A stretch of 24,480 nt of DNA from an uncultured Bacteroidales bacterium (lineage in GTDB: Bacteria > Bacteroidota > Bacteroidia > Bacteroidales > UBA932): positions 1-24,480 of the forward strand of contig CAMOIZ010000005.1 of the NCBI GenBank assembly GCA_946616385.1. The letters run 5' to 3'. Each line of letters opens with the position of its first letter. Within the stretch, counting starts at the first letter, position 1. The notes under the pieces are model-generated. The model searched no databases and was not told the DNA's origin. It saw only the letters and a program-made list of their open reading frames with translations. Below are positions 7,632-15,439 of this stretch, in pieces. A program made the translations under genes and the position numbers.

Positions 7632-9430
7632 AAAACAAGAACTGTTACATAGCCCTCGCCGCGGCTGTCCTCGCCCTGCTCTCTCCGGTGCTGGTGCCTT
7701 CGTGCGCCAACACCACCGAGGCTCCGAAAGGTGGCCCCAAGGATACCATCCCTCCGTATATCGTGAACATACATCCGCTTCCCGGCGCGACATCCTTCCC
7801 TCTTGAAGGCGGGAAGATCGTATTCGATTTCAACGAGTATGTCACGATCAAGACAGCTTCGGACATCTTCCTCTCGCCTCCCATGGAGAAGAAGCCCAAG
7901 TCGAAGATCAGCGGCAAGAGTCTCGTGATCAGCTTCGACGGAGCCCTCAAGCCCAATACAACCTATACCTTGAACCTTAACGGAGCCATAGCCGATAACC
8001 GCGAAGGCAACCGTTTCCCCGGTTTTACATACGTATTCTCCACTGGCATGAAGATAGACTCCATGTTCGTGACCGGTACGGTGCTGGACTGCAACACTCT
8101 CTCCCCCATCAAGGGAGCAACGGTGATGCTCTACAAGGATCACTCCGATTCAGCCATATTCCTGAGCAGGCCTTATGCTGCCGGAATAACCGATGACTGG
8201 GGTTATTTCGTGCTGCCTTACATTCAGGATACCCTTTACCGCATGTATGCAATCCGGGATGCGGGTAACGACAATGTCTACAGCCCCGATGCCGACAGGG
8301 TGGCATTCGTCGATTCTCTCATACGGCCTGAATGGATAGTGAACGACAGCATTCCCGAGTTGCTGAAATACGACATGACCGACACCCTGGGATGCCGTGA
8401 ACGCCGCAGCCAGTATGAACTCAAGTTATTCCGCGAGCATCCATCCAAGCAGTATATAGTGAACAAAGTGAGGATGTCGCCTCGCTCCGCATACATAACA
8501 TTCATGGCTCCCGACGCGTGGATCGATTCCCTTTGGTTCGGCGGCTATCCTGCCGACCGGGTGATTTCGCAGTTCAACATCCAGCAGGACAGCTTGGAAC
8601 TGTGGCTCAACGACCGCCGGCCGGCTCCCGACACCCTTCATCTGTTCGTCAATTACCGCAAGACCGATTCTTTGGGCATCATGAAACCCGAACTTGAGCA
8701 TATCAAGCTCGTCATGGATCCGGAGGTCAGGAAGAACTATTCGCGCAGCCGGAGAAGGAACCTCAAGCACGAAGATACCATCTGCGTGTTTTCGCTCAAG
8801 GCTGAACCAGAAAAGGTGGAGCAGGACGGATTCGTCATGGAGTTCAACTACCCTATCATCTACGAAAATTTCGACTCCCTGAAATTCCGTTACATAAATC
8901 CCAAGCAGAAGGAATTCACCGACAAAGTGAGCATCGAGCGCGACTCCCTGAATCTCCGCAGGTACATTATTCGTCCCAAGGTCAAGTTCCAGCCCGGCTT
9001 CGAGTACTTCCTCAAGGTGCCATACCGTTCTTTCCAGGACATCAACGGCTTCTGGTGCGACAGTACCGAGGTCAAGGTCACCCTTCCTACCGATGAGTCG
9101 CTCAGCACTCTGAATGCCAATATAACGGGTGTAGACAGGAAGTTCATAGTGGATCTGCTCGATGAAAAGCGCGCCAATGTGCTGCGTTCCTATATAATTG
9201 AATCCGACTGTACGCTGGTCTTCCCCTACCTGAAAGAAGGTAAATACTCGATCCGCATCGCCGATGACGGCAACAGGAACTCTATTGTGGATACAGGCGA
9301 TCTGCTGCAGCATCGACAGCCGGAGCCCGTGCGCTTTGTCAAATTCGGTGACAGCGAATATCTCGACATCATAAAGTCTGCGGAAGTAGACCAGACAATC
9401 AATCTTGCAGAATTGTTCGCCAAGGAATGA
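7628..9430 (+). CDS. Ig-like (Big_5) domain lipoprotein
   Basis: This 600-residue predicted lipoprotein has a hydrophobic signal (residues 5-23) followed by VPSC, with C26 as the likely lipidated cysteine. Immediately after comes the pattern GGPKDTIPPYIVNIHP, which in this phylum introduces a bacterial Ig-like (Big_5/SbsA-type) domain of about 100 residues. It includes KIVFDFNEYV and LKPNTTYTLNL and ends in YVFSTG near residue 138. The rest is beta-rich with repeated LDIIKSAE- and YFLKVPYR-like strands and no recognisable catalytic motif. It is probably a surface or periplasmic envelope protein. In my recollection such genes are common in Bacteroidota, but their role is not established. The start overlaps the rsh stop by 4 bp (ATGA), and the end overlaps the next gene in the same way. 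Confidence 0.82.
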   Translation: MKNKNCYIALAAAVLALLSPVLVPSCANTTEAPKGGPKDTIPPYIVNIHPLPGATSFPLEGGKIVFDFNEYVTIKTASDIFLSPPMEKKPKSKISGKSLVISFDGALKPNTTYTLNLNGAIADNREGNRFPGFTYVFSTGMKIDSMFVTGTVLDCNTLSPIKGATVMLYKDHSDSAIFLSRPYAAGITDDWGYFVLPYIQDTLYRMYAIRDAGNDNVYSPDADRVAFVDSLIRPEWIVNDSIPELLKYDMTDTLGCRERRSQYELKLFREHPSKQYIVNKVRMSPRSAYITFMAPDAWIDSLWFGGYPADRVISQFNIQQDSLELWLNDRRPAPDTLHLFVNYRKTDSLGIMKPELEHIKLVMDPEVRKNYSRSRRRNLKHEDTICVFSLKAEPEKVEQDGFVMEFNYPIIYENFDSLKFRYINPKQKEFTDKVSIERDSLNLRRYIIRPKVKFQPGFEYFLKVPYRSFQDINGFWCDSTEVKVTLPTDESLSTLNANITGVDRKFIVDLLDEKRANVLRSYIIESDCTLVFPYLKEGKYSIRIADDGNRNSIVDTGDLLQHRQPEPVRFVKFGDSEYLDIIKSAEVDQTINLAELFAKE

Positions 9431-10251
9431 GGAAAAGACTTGTCATAACCGCATTATGCCTGCTGTCCGCCCTCGGTGCCCATGCCCAGGAGGTTAGCGA
9501 CATCAACGACTACGATCTGCTCGGAGTGAACTATGGCGTCACTTTCTCGCAGATGCAGTTCAATCCTGCGCAGAAGCAGGCCTGGTTGTTCAATCCGACG
9601 TATATATCGATGATGTATACCCATTATCTGAAGATGTTCGACTACATGCCGTACTTCGGATATCAATTGGGTATCGCCTACGGCAAAGAAGGTTACCGAT
9701 TCAAGGAGAACAAGGAAACAGGCAGGATATACAGCATCGAAGGCGCCACTGAAGCGGTGATGGACGTAGTTGAAGTCCCTTTTCTCGCACATTTCCACTT
9801 TGATGCCGCGCATTTCATAATAATGGCTAACGCCGGCCTCTACGGCGGTTACAGGCGGACCATTCAGCGCAGCGGCCCCAATGTGACCGCGGGGTTGGAA
9901 AGGGCCTTCGCGCAAACCGACAGGCAGGCCGAATACGGTCTGCAGGGCGGTGTCGGGTTCGGCTTGATTTTCAATCCAGTAGAACTGCATTTCAATGCGC
10001 TTTTGCGGTATTCATGGTCGAGCATCTACGAGCCGGATTCGTCGCCGAGCATTTATAATCAGTATTATTACCGTTTTGCATATCCCCTTGATGTAAATAT
10101 TACAGCCGGTATTCATTTCCAGCTCACCAAACGCACTGGAAAGACATCCCGCTATCTCAAGCGTCAGGCAAAGGAAATCGTAATCAAGGGTTGGGAAATT
10201 GAACATGATGGTACAGAAAGTCAGGATAGGAAAGAATCTGGTGATAGGTGA
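9427..10251 (+). CDS. Outer-membrane beta-barrel protein (PorT-like)
   Basis: This 274-residue exported protein has a signal peptide (MRKR, hydrophobic core, then GAHAQ, cleavage after about residue 21). The mature part alternates aromatic and small residues in likely transmembrane strands: YGVTFSQMQF, YFGYQLGIAYG, ANAGLYGGYRR, YGLQGGVGFGLIF, ELHFNALLRYSW and PLDVNITAGIHFQL. This fits an outer-membrane barrel of 8-10 strands like the PorT/OmpW-type families, without allowing a specific name. A charged tail follows the last strand, and its final 16 or so residues overlap the start of ispG in another frame and are probably not part of the fold. The start overlaps the previous stop by 4 bp. The function is unknown, and the barrel call is based on pattern only. 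Confidence 0.75.
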   Translation: MRKRLVITALCLLSALGAHAQEVSDINDYDLLGVNYGVTFSQMQFNPAQKQAWLFNPTYISMMYTHYLKMFDYMPYFGYQLGIAYGKEGYRFKENKETGRIYSIEGATEAVMDVVEVPFLAHFHFDAAHFIIMANAGLYGGYRRTIQRSGPNVTAGLERAFAQTDRQAEYGLQGGVGFGLIFNPVELHFNALLRYSWSSIYEPDSSPSIYNQYYYRFAYPLDVNITAGIHFQLTKRTGKTSRYLKRQAKEIVIKGWEIEHDGTESQDRKESGDR

Positions 10252-11461
10252 TCCGGATCATATCGTCGTCCAGACGATGTGCAACACCCATACTTATGAT
10301 GTCGAGGCCACTGTGGCCCAATGCAGGAGGCTTGCGGCTGCGGGCGCCGAACTTATCAGGATTACGGTGCCGGGAATCAAGGATGTTCCCTGCATGAAAG
10401 CGATCCGCGAATCGCTTCGTAGCGAGGGCATAGACACCCCTCTGGTCGCCGACATCCATTTTTCGTCGGACACCGCGATCGCTGTCGCCCCATTCGTAGA
10501 GAAAGTACGCATCAACCCGGGTAATTTCCATCCGGACCACGAAATGGCCAAGAAAAAGCTCGCCGAGCTGATTGCCGTGTGTAAAGAATGTGGCACTGCC
10601 ATACGCATAGGCCTCAATCACGGATCGCTCGGCAAATATATCACCGATCTCTACGGCAACACGCCTCTTGCTATGGCAAAAGCCGCTATGGAATGGCTGC
10701 AACTGTGCATCGACAACGACTTCCTGCAGGTCGTAGTTTCCCTGAAATCCAGCAATACCCTCGTAATGGTCGAAGCCTACAAACTACTTCACGAAATGAT
10801 GGTGGAGAATGGTATCGTCTTCCCCATGCATCTCGGGGTGACCGAGGCCGGGAATGGCGATAGCGGGCGAATCAAGTCCTGCGTGGGCATTGCATCCCTG
10901 CTGGAAATGGGCATAGGGAATACCGTCAGGGTATCGCTGACGGAAGATCCCGAGGCAGAGATTCCGGTTGCAAGATATCTGGCCGAAAGATATAGCGGCA
11001 AACCTGTCTCCATGCCTGCCGGCAGGGAACGTACTATCCTGCAGGCCGCCTGCGATTACGGCCCTGCCCTGCTGTCGCATAAAATTGACGATCTGGAATT
11101 GAACACCGGTTACGGAAAAGAATTCGATGAGTATCTCTCCGATGAGATTATGCAAGCATCCAGGCGCCGGTTCTATAAACCCGAATATATTGCATGTCCT
11201 GGTTGCGGACGCACCATGTACAATCTTCAGGAGGCGTTTGAACAGGTAAAAGCCCGTACTTCACACCTCAAGGGAATGGTCATAGCAGTAATGGGCTGCA
11301 TAGTCAACGGTCCGGGTGAAATGGCCGATGCCGATTGGGGATATGTAGGGGAAGGCAATGGCAAAGTGAGCATATACAAAAAGAATGTGCCAGTACTTAG
11401 GCACATTCCCGAAAGTGAGGCTCCCGACAAATTGCTGGAACTTATCGAATCTGAGCAATAA
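10205..11461 (+). CDS. ispG: IspG, 4-hydroxy-3-methylbut-2-enyl diphosphate synthase (compact form)
   Basis: IspG (GcpE) performs the penultimate step of the MEP isoprenoid pathway, converting MEcPP to HMBPP with a [4Fe-4S] cluster. This form has 418 residues from the ATG at 10205. TTG at 10199 and ATG at 10208 are the alternatives. The TIM-barrel half is at about 1-250 (IVVQTMCNT, LVADIHF, VRINPGN, IRIGLNHGSL, GVTEAG, TVRVSLTEDP). The C-terminal cluster domain has CPGCGRT (C331, C334), then MGCIVNGPGE (C365, E372) and DADWGYVG. These blocks resemble the long, three-domain IspG of Bacteroidota, plants and Chlamydia. However, only about 70 residues separate barrel and cluster domain, where the long form carries an extra domain of roughly 200. 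It overlaps the beta-barrel gene by 47 bp and the psd tail by 20 bp. Confidence 0.95.
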   Translation: MMVQKVRIGKNLVIGDPDHIVVQTMCNTHTYDVEATVAQCRRLAAAGAELIRITVPGIKDVPCMKAIRESLRSEGIDTPLVADIHFSSDTAIAVAPFVEKVRINPGNFHPDHEMAKKKLAELIAVCKECGTAIRIGLNHGSLGKYITDLYGNTPLAMAKAAMEWLQLCIDNDFLQVVVSLKSSNTLVMVEAYKLLHEMMVENGIVFPMHLGVTEAGNGDSGRIKSCVGIASLLEMGIGNTVRVSLTEDPEAEIPVARYLAERYSGKPVSMPAGRERTILQAACDYGPALLSHKIDDLELNTGYGKEFDEYLSDEIMQASRRRFYKPEYIACPGCGRTMYNLQEAFEQVKARTSHLKGMVIAVMGCIVNGPGEMADADWGYVGEGNGKVSIYKKNVPVLRHIPESEAPDKLLELIESEQ

Positions 11462-12101
11462 CGGTTTCACACGCCTTGGTGAGGTCTCCAAGAGCCACCT
11501 TGACATCTGCGTCGAGGGGAAGGAATATGTCAAGTCGTGAGCCGAATTTGATTATTCCGCACTGTTCACCTGATTTTACCTGCAGCCCGGGTGCCGCATA
11601 ATTCACGATGCGCCGGGCAAATGTGCCTGCAAGCTGCCTGAAAAATACCTCCTGCCCAGACTGGGTGCGGATGCATACGGAGGTGTGTTCATTCTCTTCA
11701 GACGCCTTCGGCTTGAAGGCCAGCAGATGCTTGCCGGGATGATATTTGTAATAGGTAACCTCTCCGGTGACCGGCCAGAAATTGGCGTGGACATCGAAGA
11801 AGTTCATATAGACGCAAATTCTCTTGCAGTTCCGTTTGAGATACTCATCTTCGAAAAATTCGTCTATTATCACGACCTTGCCGTCGGCGGCGGAGGTCAC
11901 GATAGTATCGCTGCCGGCAGGCGTCCTGGAGGGAACCCTGAAAAAGAACAACTGCCAGATGCAGAATACCCAGGCGAATACGATCAAAGGCCATTTCACC
12001 CATGCGACCGGCACGAACTTCCAGATGACATAGATGAATATGGCTGCTATGATGAAAACGACAGCCAGCGTTCCGTAGGAGTCTTTGTCTATAATACGCA
12101 T
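11442..12101 (-). CDS. psd: Phosphatidylserine decarboxylase, short form
   Basis: This 219-residue proenzyme of the short (type II-like) phosphatidylserine decarboxylase class converts phosphatidylserine to phosphatidylethanolamine at the inner membrane. Two hydrophobic segments are at the N-terminus (about 11-29 and 34-54). The conserved core reads MNFFDVHANFWPVTG (about 99-113), with the catalytic histidine in DVHAN. KFGSRLDIFLP near the end contains the Gly187-Ser188 pair, where self-cleavage creates the pyruvoyl cofactor on Ser188. Length and motifs match the family, and the protein looks intact. It lies 3 bp after cdsA (TAA ACC ATG), so it is probably transcribed with ftsH-cdsA. The 3' end overlaps ispG tail to tail by 20 bp. 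No phosphatidylserine synthase gene is in the window. Confidence 0.93.
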   Translation of the reverse strand: MRIIDKDSYGTLAVVFIIAAIFIYVIWKFVPVAWVKWPLIVFAWVFCIWQLFFFRVPSRTPAGSDTIVTSAADGKVVIIDEFFEDEYLKRNCKRICVYMNFFDVHANFWPVTGEVTYYKYHPGKHLLAFKPKASEENEHTSVCIRTQSGQEVFFRQLAGTFARRIVNYAAPGLQVKSGEQCGIIKFGSRLDIFLPLDADVKVALGDLTKACETVIAQIR

Positions 12102-12104
12102 GGT

Positions 12105-12761
12105 TTATATCAAGGAGAAGATTAACAGGTACAAGGCTCCGGCTGGTATTGCTGCCAGACTGCTGTCGAAACGATCCAGGAAACCGCCGTGACCCGGAAT
12201 GATGTTTCCGGAATCCTTAAGGCCGAAATGACGTTTCCACGCGGACTCGAGCAAGTCGCCGCAGACACCTGTGCAGTGAATGACGACGGCAAGCAAGATG
12301 CAGTGTACAATGCCGGGAACCAGTAATCCCAGAGCATGGAGAATAAGGGCTGCCGCAACAGTGAATACCAATCCGCCCCAGAATCCGACCCATGACTTGT
12401 TGGGAGAGATTTTCGGAGCAAGTTTCCTGCTTCCGGCTTTCTGACCGAACAGGCTTCCGACACAGAAAGCTCCTACGTCGGAGCACCAGATCATTATGAA
12501 GAAGCATAGCAGCAAGGTGCCGTCGAACTGTCCGCCGGTGAATCCCATCAGGAACAGGATGCACATTGAAGCAAGTATATATACAAGCCCGGGAAGCAAG
12601 ATATTCATCGACTTCCCTGTGGTGCGGATGAACTCGTAGACGAGGAAACATGCAATAAGACCGAATACTCCGGCGAAGAAGTATTTGTTGATCAGCAATC
12701 CTGCAAGTATGAGCAGAATATATACAACTCCCGAAATGGATCTCAGTACTACCTTGTTCAT
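12105..12761 (-). CDS. cdsA: CDP-diacylglycerol synthase CdsA, short
   Basis: This 218-residue integral membrane cytidylyltransferase makes CDP-diacylglycerol from phosphatidate and CTP, the precursor of all phospholipids. The CdsA signature is complete at about 173-199: SAWKRHFGLKDSGNIIPGHG followed by GFLDRFD. The upstream conserved blocks WCSDVGAFCVGSLFG (about 92-106) and KISPNKSWVGFWGG (about 117-130) are also present. Several hydrophobic helices fit a multi-pass protein. Family members usually have about 260-285 residues. The shortage lies between the first helices (about residue 45) and the SDVGAF block, where central membrane segments seem to be missing. The ATG overlaps the ftsH stop by one base (TGATG), and psd follows after 3 bp, placing two consecutive lipid enzymes in one transcript. 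Confidence 0.93.
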   Translation of the reverse strand: MNKVVLRSISGVVYILLILAGLLINKYFFAGVFGLIACFLVYEFIRTTGKSMNILLPGLVYILASMCILFLMGFTGGQFDGTLLLCFFIMIWCSDVGAFCVGSLFGQKAGSRKLAPKISPNKSWVGFWGGLVFTVAAALILHALGLLVPGIVHCILLAVVIHCTGVCGDLLESAWKRHFGLKDSGNIIPGHGGFLDRFDSSLAAIPAGALYLLIFSLI

Positions 12762-14686
12762 CAGTCTTCAGCTTTTACCTTGGGGCCCAATATCGCCTCA
12801 AGATCATCTGCAAATATAACTTCTTTTTCGAGAAGAAGCTGTGCGACTTTCTCGAATGCTTCCCGGTTTTCGGTCAGTATCTTCGTGGCCTTGGCATGGA
12901 CGCTGTCCACAAGGTCCTTGACCTCCTTGTCCATCAGTTCCGCCGTTTTCTCGGAGTACGGCTTGATCATCTCATAGCCTCGGGCACCGGTGGAGTCGTA
13001 GAACGACAGCTGGCCGACCTTATCGCTCATGCCATAGAACTGAACCATGCTGTAGGCGATGTTGGTGAGACGCTCGAGGTCGTTGAGCGCGCCGGATGCA
13101 GGTTCTCCGTTGATTATCTCCTCCGCGACACGTCCTCCAATAAGAGTACACATCTCGTCCATCATCCACGACTTGGGGAGAATCTTCCTTTCGCTGGGCA
13201 GACTCCAGGTCAGGCCGAGGGCCTGTCCTCTGGGGATAAGGCTCACTTTGAATACCGGATCGGCATAAGGAAGAAGCCATCCTACGACGGCATGTCCTGC
13301 CTCGTGGTAAGCCGTGGTCCTTTTTTCGGCCGCTGTCATGATAGTTGAATTCTTGCGCTCGAGTCCGCCTACGATCCTGTCGACGGCATCAAGGAAGTCC
13401 TGCTTTTCTATTACGGACTTGTTCTTGCGGGCGGCTGTCAGAGCGGCCTCATTGCAGACGTTGGCGATGTCGGCTCCGGAGAATCCCGGGGTATGCTTCG
13501 CCATGAACTCGACGTCGAAATCCTGTGCGACCTTGAGGCCACGGAGATGGACCTGGAAGATTTCCTGGCGTTCCTTAAGTTCCGGAAGTTCGACATGGAT
13601 CTGACGGTCGAAACGTCCTGCTCGCATGAGGGCCTTGTCGAGGATGTCGGCACGGTTGGTGGCGGCAAGCACGATCACACCGCTGTTTGTCCCGAATCCG
13701 TCCATCTCGGTAAGGAGCTGATTGAGCGTATTCTCACGCTCATCGTTCGAAGACCAGCCAACATTCTTGCCCCTGGCGCGACCAACAGCGTCTATTTCGT
13801 CGATGAACACAATGCAAGGTGCCTTTTCCTTGGCCTGTGCGAAAAGGTCGCGTACGCGGCTTGCACCGACGCCTACGAACATTTCAACGAAATCGGAGCC
13901 GCTGATCGAGAAGAAAGGCACGTTTGCTTCACCGGCCACAGCCTTGGCCAGCAGAGTTTTTCCGGTGCCGGGAGGGCCTACCAGGAGAGCGCCCTTGGGA
14001 ATCTTTCCGCCAAGAGAGGTATACTTCTGGGGATTCTTCAGGAAGTCGACGATTTCCATCACTTCCTCTTTCGCCCCGTACAGCCCGGCCACATCCTTGA
14101 ACGTGACGTTGACAGTGTTCTTGTCGGCAAGCTTTCCTGTGGACTTTCCTACATTGAAAATACCGCCGGCAGGACCCCCCTGGCCTTTTCCGCCGCCCAT
14201 GGCGCCCATGCCGCGGAACATCCACACCCACATGAGTATGATGAGAATGATCCATATCCAGTCGAATATGCCCTGCCACCATTTCGTGCTGCTTTCAATG
14301 ACGAGTTTGACCGGCGTCGCCTGAGGATGGAGGATCGTCAGTTCACTGTTCAGGGCCTCGATTTCCGATTCCGCATCAAACTTGTCGGATACGAGGAATA
14401 TGAAATGAGGAGATTTCTCTGGAACATTCCCATGGAAATAAGATTCGCTGTATTTTCCAAGAGACTCAGGACGCATGGTCACCTTGCCTTGATAATCGTT
14501 GCGAATGAACAGGATCTCTTTTACATCGTCGTCGAGAATCATCTGTTTGACCTGAGCCCATTCTACTTTCTGGGGCCCGGGTCCGGCGCCCCTGTAGAGC
14601 AGGAAGCCTATTCCCAGGATTAGGAGGATGTAAAGGGCCGAAATGTTGATCCGAATGCCCTGTTTCTTATTTTGCTTTTTATCCAT
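12761..14686 (-). CDS. ftsH: ATP-dependent zinc metalloprotease FtsH
   Basis: This 641-residue membrane-anchored AAA+ protease degrades misassembled membrane proteins and selected regulators. Transmembrane helices at about 15-31 and 138-157 flank a periplasmic domain. The AAA module shows Walker A GPPGTGKT (237-244), Walker B IVFIDE (292-297) and the second region of homology ATNRADILDKAL (342-353) with arginine fingers in RAGRFDR. The protease domain has HEAGH (461-465) and the third zinc ligand D536 in GALNDLERLT. I chose the ATG at 14686 over the upstream in-frame ATG at 14746, because the extra 20 residues would cross the birA start and a TATCTTTG promoter box at 14721-14728. The shorter N-terminus (MDKKQNKKQG) also leads directly into the first helix. 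cdsA is translationally coupled at the 3' end. Confidence 0.97.
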   Translation of the reverse strand: MDKKQNKKQGIRINISALYILLILGIGFLLYRGAGPGPQKVEWAQVKQMILDDDVKEILFIRNDYQGKVTMRPESLGKYSESYFHGNVPEKSPHFIFLVSDKFDAESEIEALNSELTILHPQATPVKLVIESSTKWWQGIFDWIWIILIILMWVWMFRGMGAMGGGKGQGGPAGGIFNVGKSTGKLADKNTVNVTFKDVAGLYGAKEEVMEIVDFLKNPQKYTSLGGKIPKGALLVGPPGTGKTLLAKAVAGEANVPFFSISGSDFVEMFVGVGASRVRDLFAQAKEKAPCIVFIDEIDAVGRARGKNVGWSSNDERENTLNQLLTEMDGFGTNSGVIVLAATNRADILDKALMRAGRFDRQIHVELPELKERQEIFQVHLRGLKVAQDFDVEFMAKHTPGFSGADIANVCNEAALTAARKNKSVIEKQDFLDAVDRIVGGLERKNSTIMTAAEKRTTAYHEAGHAVVGWLLPYADPVFKVSLIPRGQALGLTWSLPSERKILPKSWMMDEMCTLIGGRVAEEIINGEPASGALNDLERLTNIAYSMVQFYGMSDKVGQLSFYDSTGARGYEMIKPYSEKTAELMDKEVKDLVDSVHAKATKILTENREAFEKVAQLLLEKEVIFADDLEAILGPKVKAED

Positions 14687-14701
14687 TTGCGATATAAATT
14701 G

Positions 14702-14709
14702 TAACTTTG
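14702..14709 (+). promoter_or_regulatory. Candidate -7 box for birA
   Basis: TAACTTTG matches TAnnTTTG. Transcription would begin near 14715, about 14 nt before the birA ATG at 14729. No TTTG is found at standard spacing. The ones nearby are 12 and 27 bp away. Confidence 0.5.
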
Positions 14710-14720
14710 CACAATATCTA

Positions 14721-14728
14721 CAAAGATA
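14721..14728 (-). promoter_or_regulatory. Candidate -7 box for ftsH
   Basis: Read on the minus strand this is TATCTTTG, an exact -7 match. It would start ftsH mRNA near 14715 and leave a leader of about 30 nt. It directly abuts the birA start codon and faces the birA box with 11 bp between them. Confidence 0.55.
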
Positions 14729-15439
14729 ATGACAAAAATGAAACAATCATACGATTATTCTTCTATCACATGGCTTGAGTGCACAGATTCAACGAATTCC
14801 GATATAAGGCGTGGTCTGGATGTTCTTGACAATTTGTCAGTTATAGCTGCCAGATTCCAGACCGCAGGCCGGGGACAGGGCACGCATACATGGCTTTCGC
14901 CCAAGGCGGAGAATCTTACATTCAGCCTGCTCCTGCGTTTCGGAGAGGGATCGATCTGCCCTCTGCCTGCCACAGAAGCAGTCCGCATCACACAGATGGC
15001 TACCCTTTCCGTTCATTCCTTTCTTGCGGAAGAAGGTATATCCGCAAGGATCAAGTGGCCTAACGACATCTGGGTGGGCGACAAGAAAATATGCGGAATG
15101 CTGATAGAGAATATTCTGGACGGGAACGAAGTCCGCAGCAGCATAATCGGCATTGGACTCAACCTGAACCAGCGCGAGTTCGATCCTGCCCTTCCCAACC
15201 CTGTTTCCCTCTCACAGCTTACGGGCAAAGATTACGATCTTGAGGATACCCTGAAAAGAGTATACGATAATATTTGCCGCCGGGTGGCTCAACTGAGCTC
15301 ATCCGACGGCAGATCCGAGTTGGAAAATGAATTCGGGAAGTATCTGTTCCATCTGGACCGTTCCAGACAGGAACTGTTGAGCGGAGCTATCGAGGATTTT
15401 GAAGCAGGGAAACAGCCTCGGCAGGATTCTCGGCCTTGA
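14729..15439 (+). CDS. birA: Biotin--[acetyl-CoA-carboxylase] ligase, lacking HTH and C-terminal domain
   Basis: This 236-residue biotin protein ligase joins biotin to the carrier subunit of biotin-dependent carboxylases. Catalytic blocks are present: CTDSTNSD near residue 18, the biotinyl-AMP loop AGRGQGTHTWLS near 46-57, KWPNDIWVGDKKICGMLIE near 109-127 and IGIGLNLNQ near 142. There is no N-terminal helix-turn-helix, so it should not act as a biotin operon repressor. The C-terminus is odd. The SH3-like C-terminal domain expected after about residue 210 is not recognisable, and the chain ends in a hydrophilic tail (EAGKQPRQDSRP) that lies over the 3' end of rpe for 53 bp. A second in-frame ATG at 14738 is possible. 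The catalytic call is firm. Whether the enzyme is fully active without the domain is open. Confidence 0.9.
   Translation: MTKMKQSYDYSSITWLECTDSTNSDIRRGLDVLDNLSVIAARFQTAGRGQGTHTWLSPKAENLTFSLLLRFGEGSICPLPATEAVRITQMATLSVHSFLAEEGISARIKWPNDIWVGDKKICGMLIENILDGNEVRSSIIGIGLNLNQREFDPALPNPVSLSQLTGKDYDLEDTLKRVYDNICRRVAQLSSSDGRSELENEFGKYLFHLDRSRQELLSGAIEDFEAGKQPRQDSRP

Noticed and set aside
11461..11510. Possible terminator hairpin CTTGG/CCAAG just after the ispG stop
   Set aside because: The stem is short, there is no T-run on either strand, and it lies within the psd coding sequence.
13493..14623. A 376-codon plus-strand open frame opposite ftsH
   Set aside because: The minus-strand FtsH reading has all catalytic motifs. 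The plus frame has none and no promoter.
14687..14746. A longer FtsH starting at 14746 with 20 extra residues
   Set aside because: It would overlap the birA start and the ftsH -7 box, and the extra residues do not fit the normal short cytosolic N-terminus.
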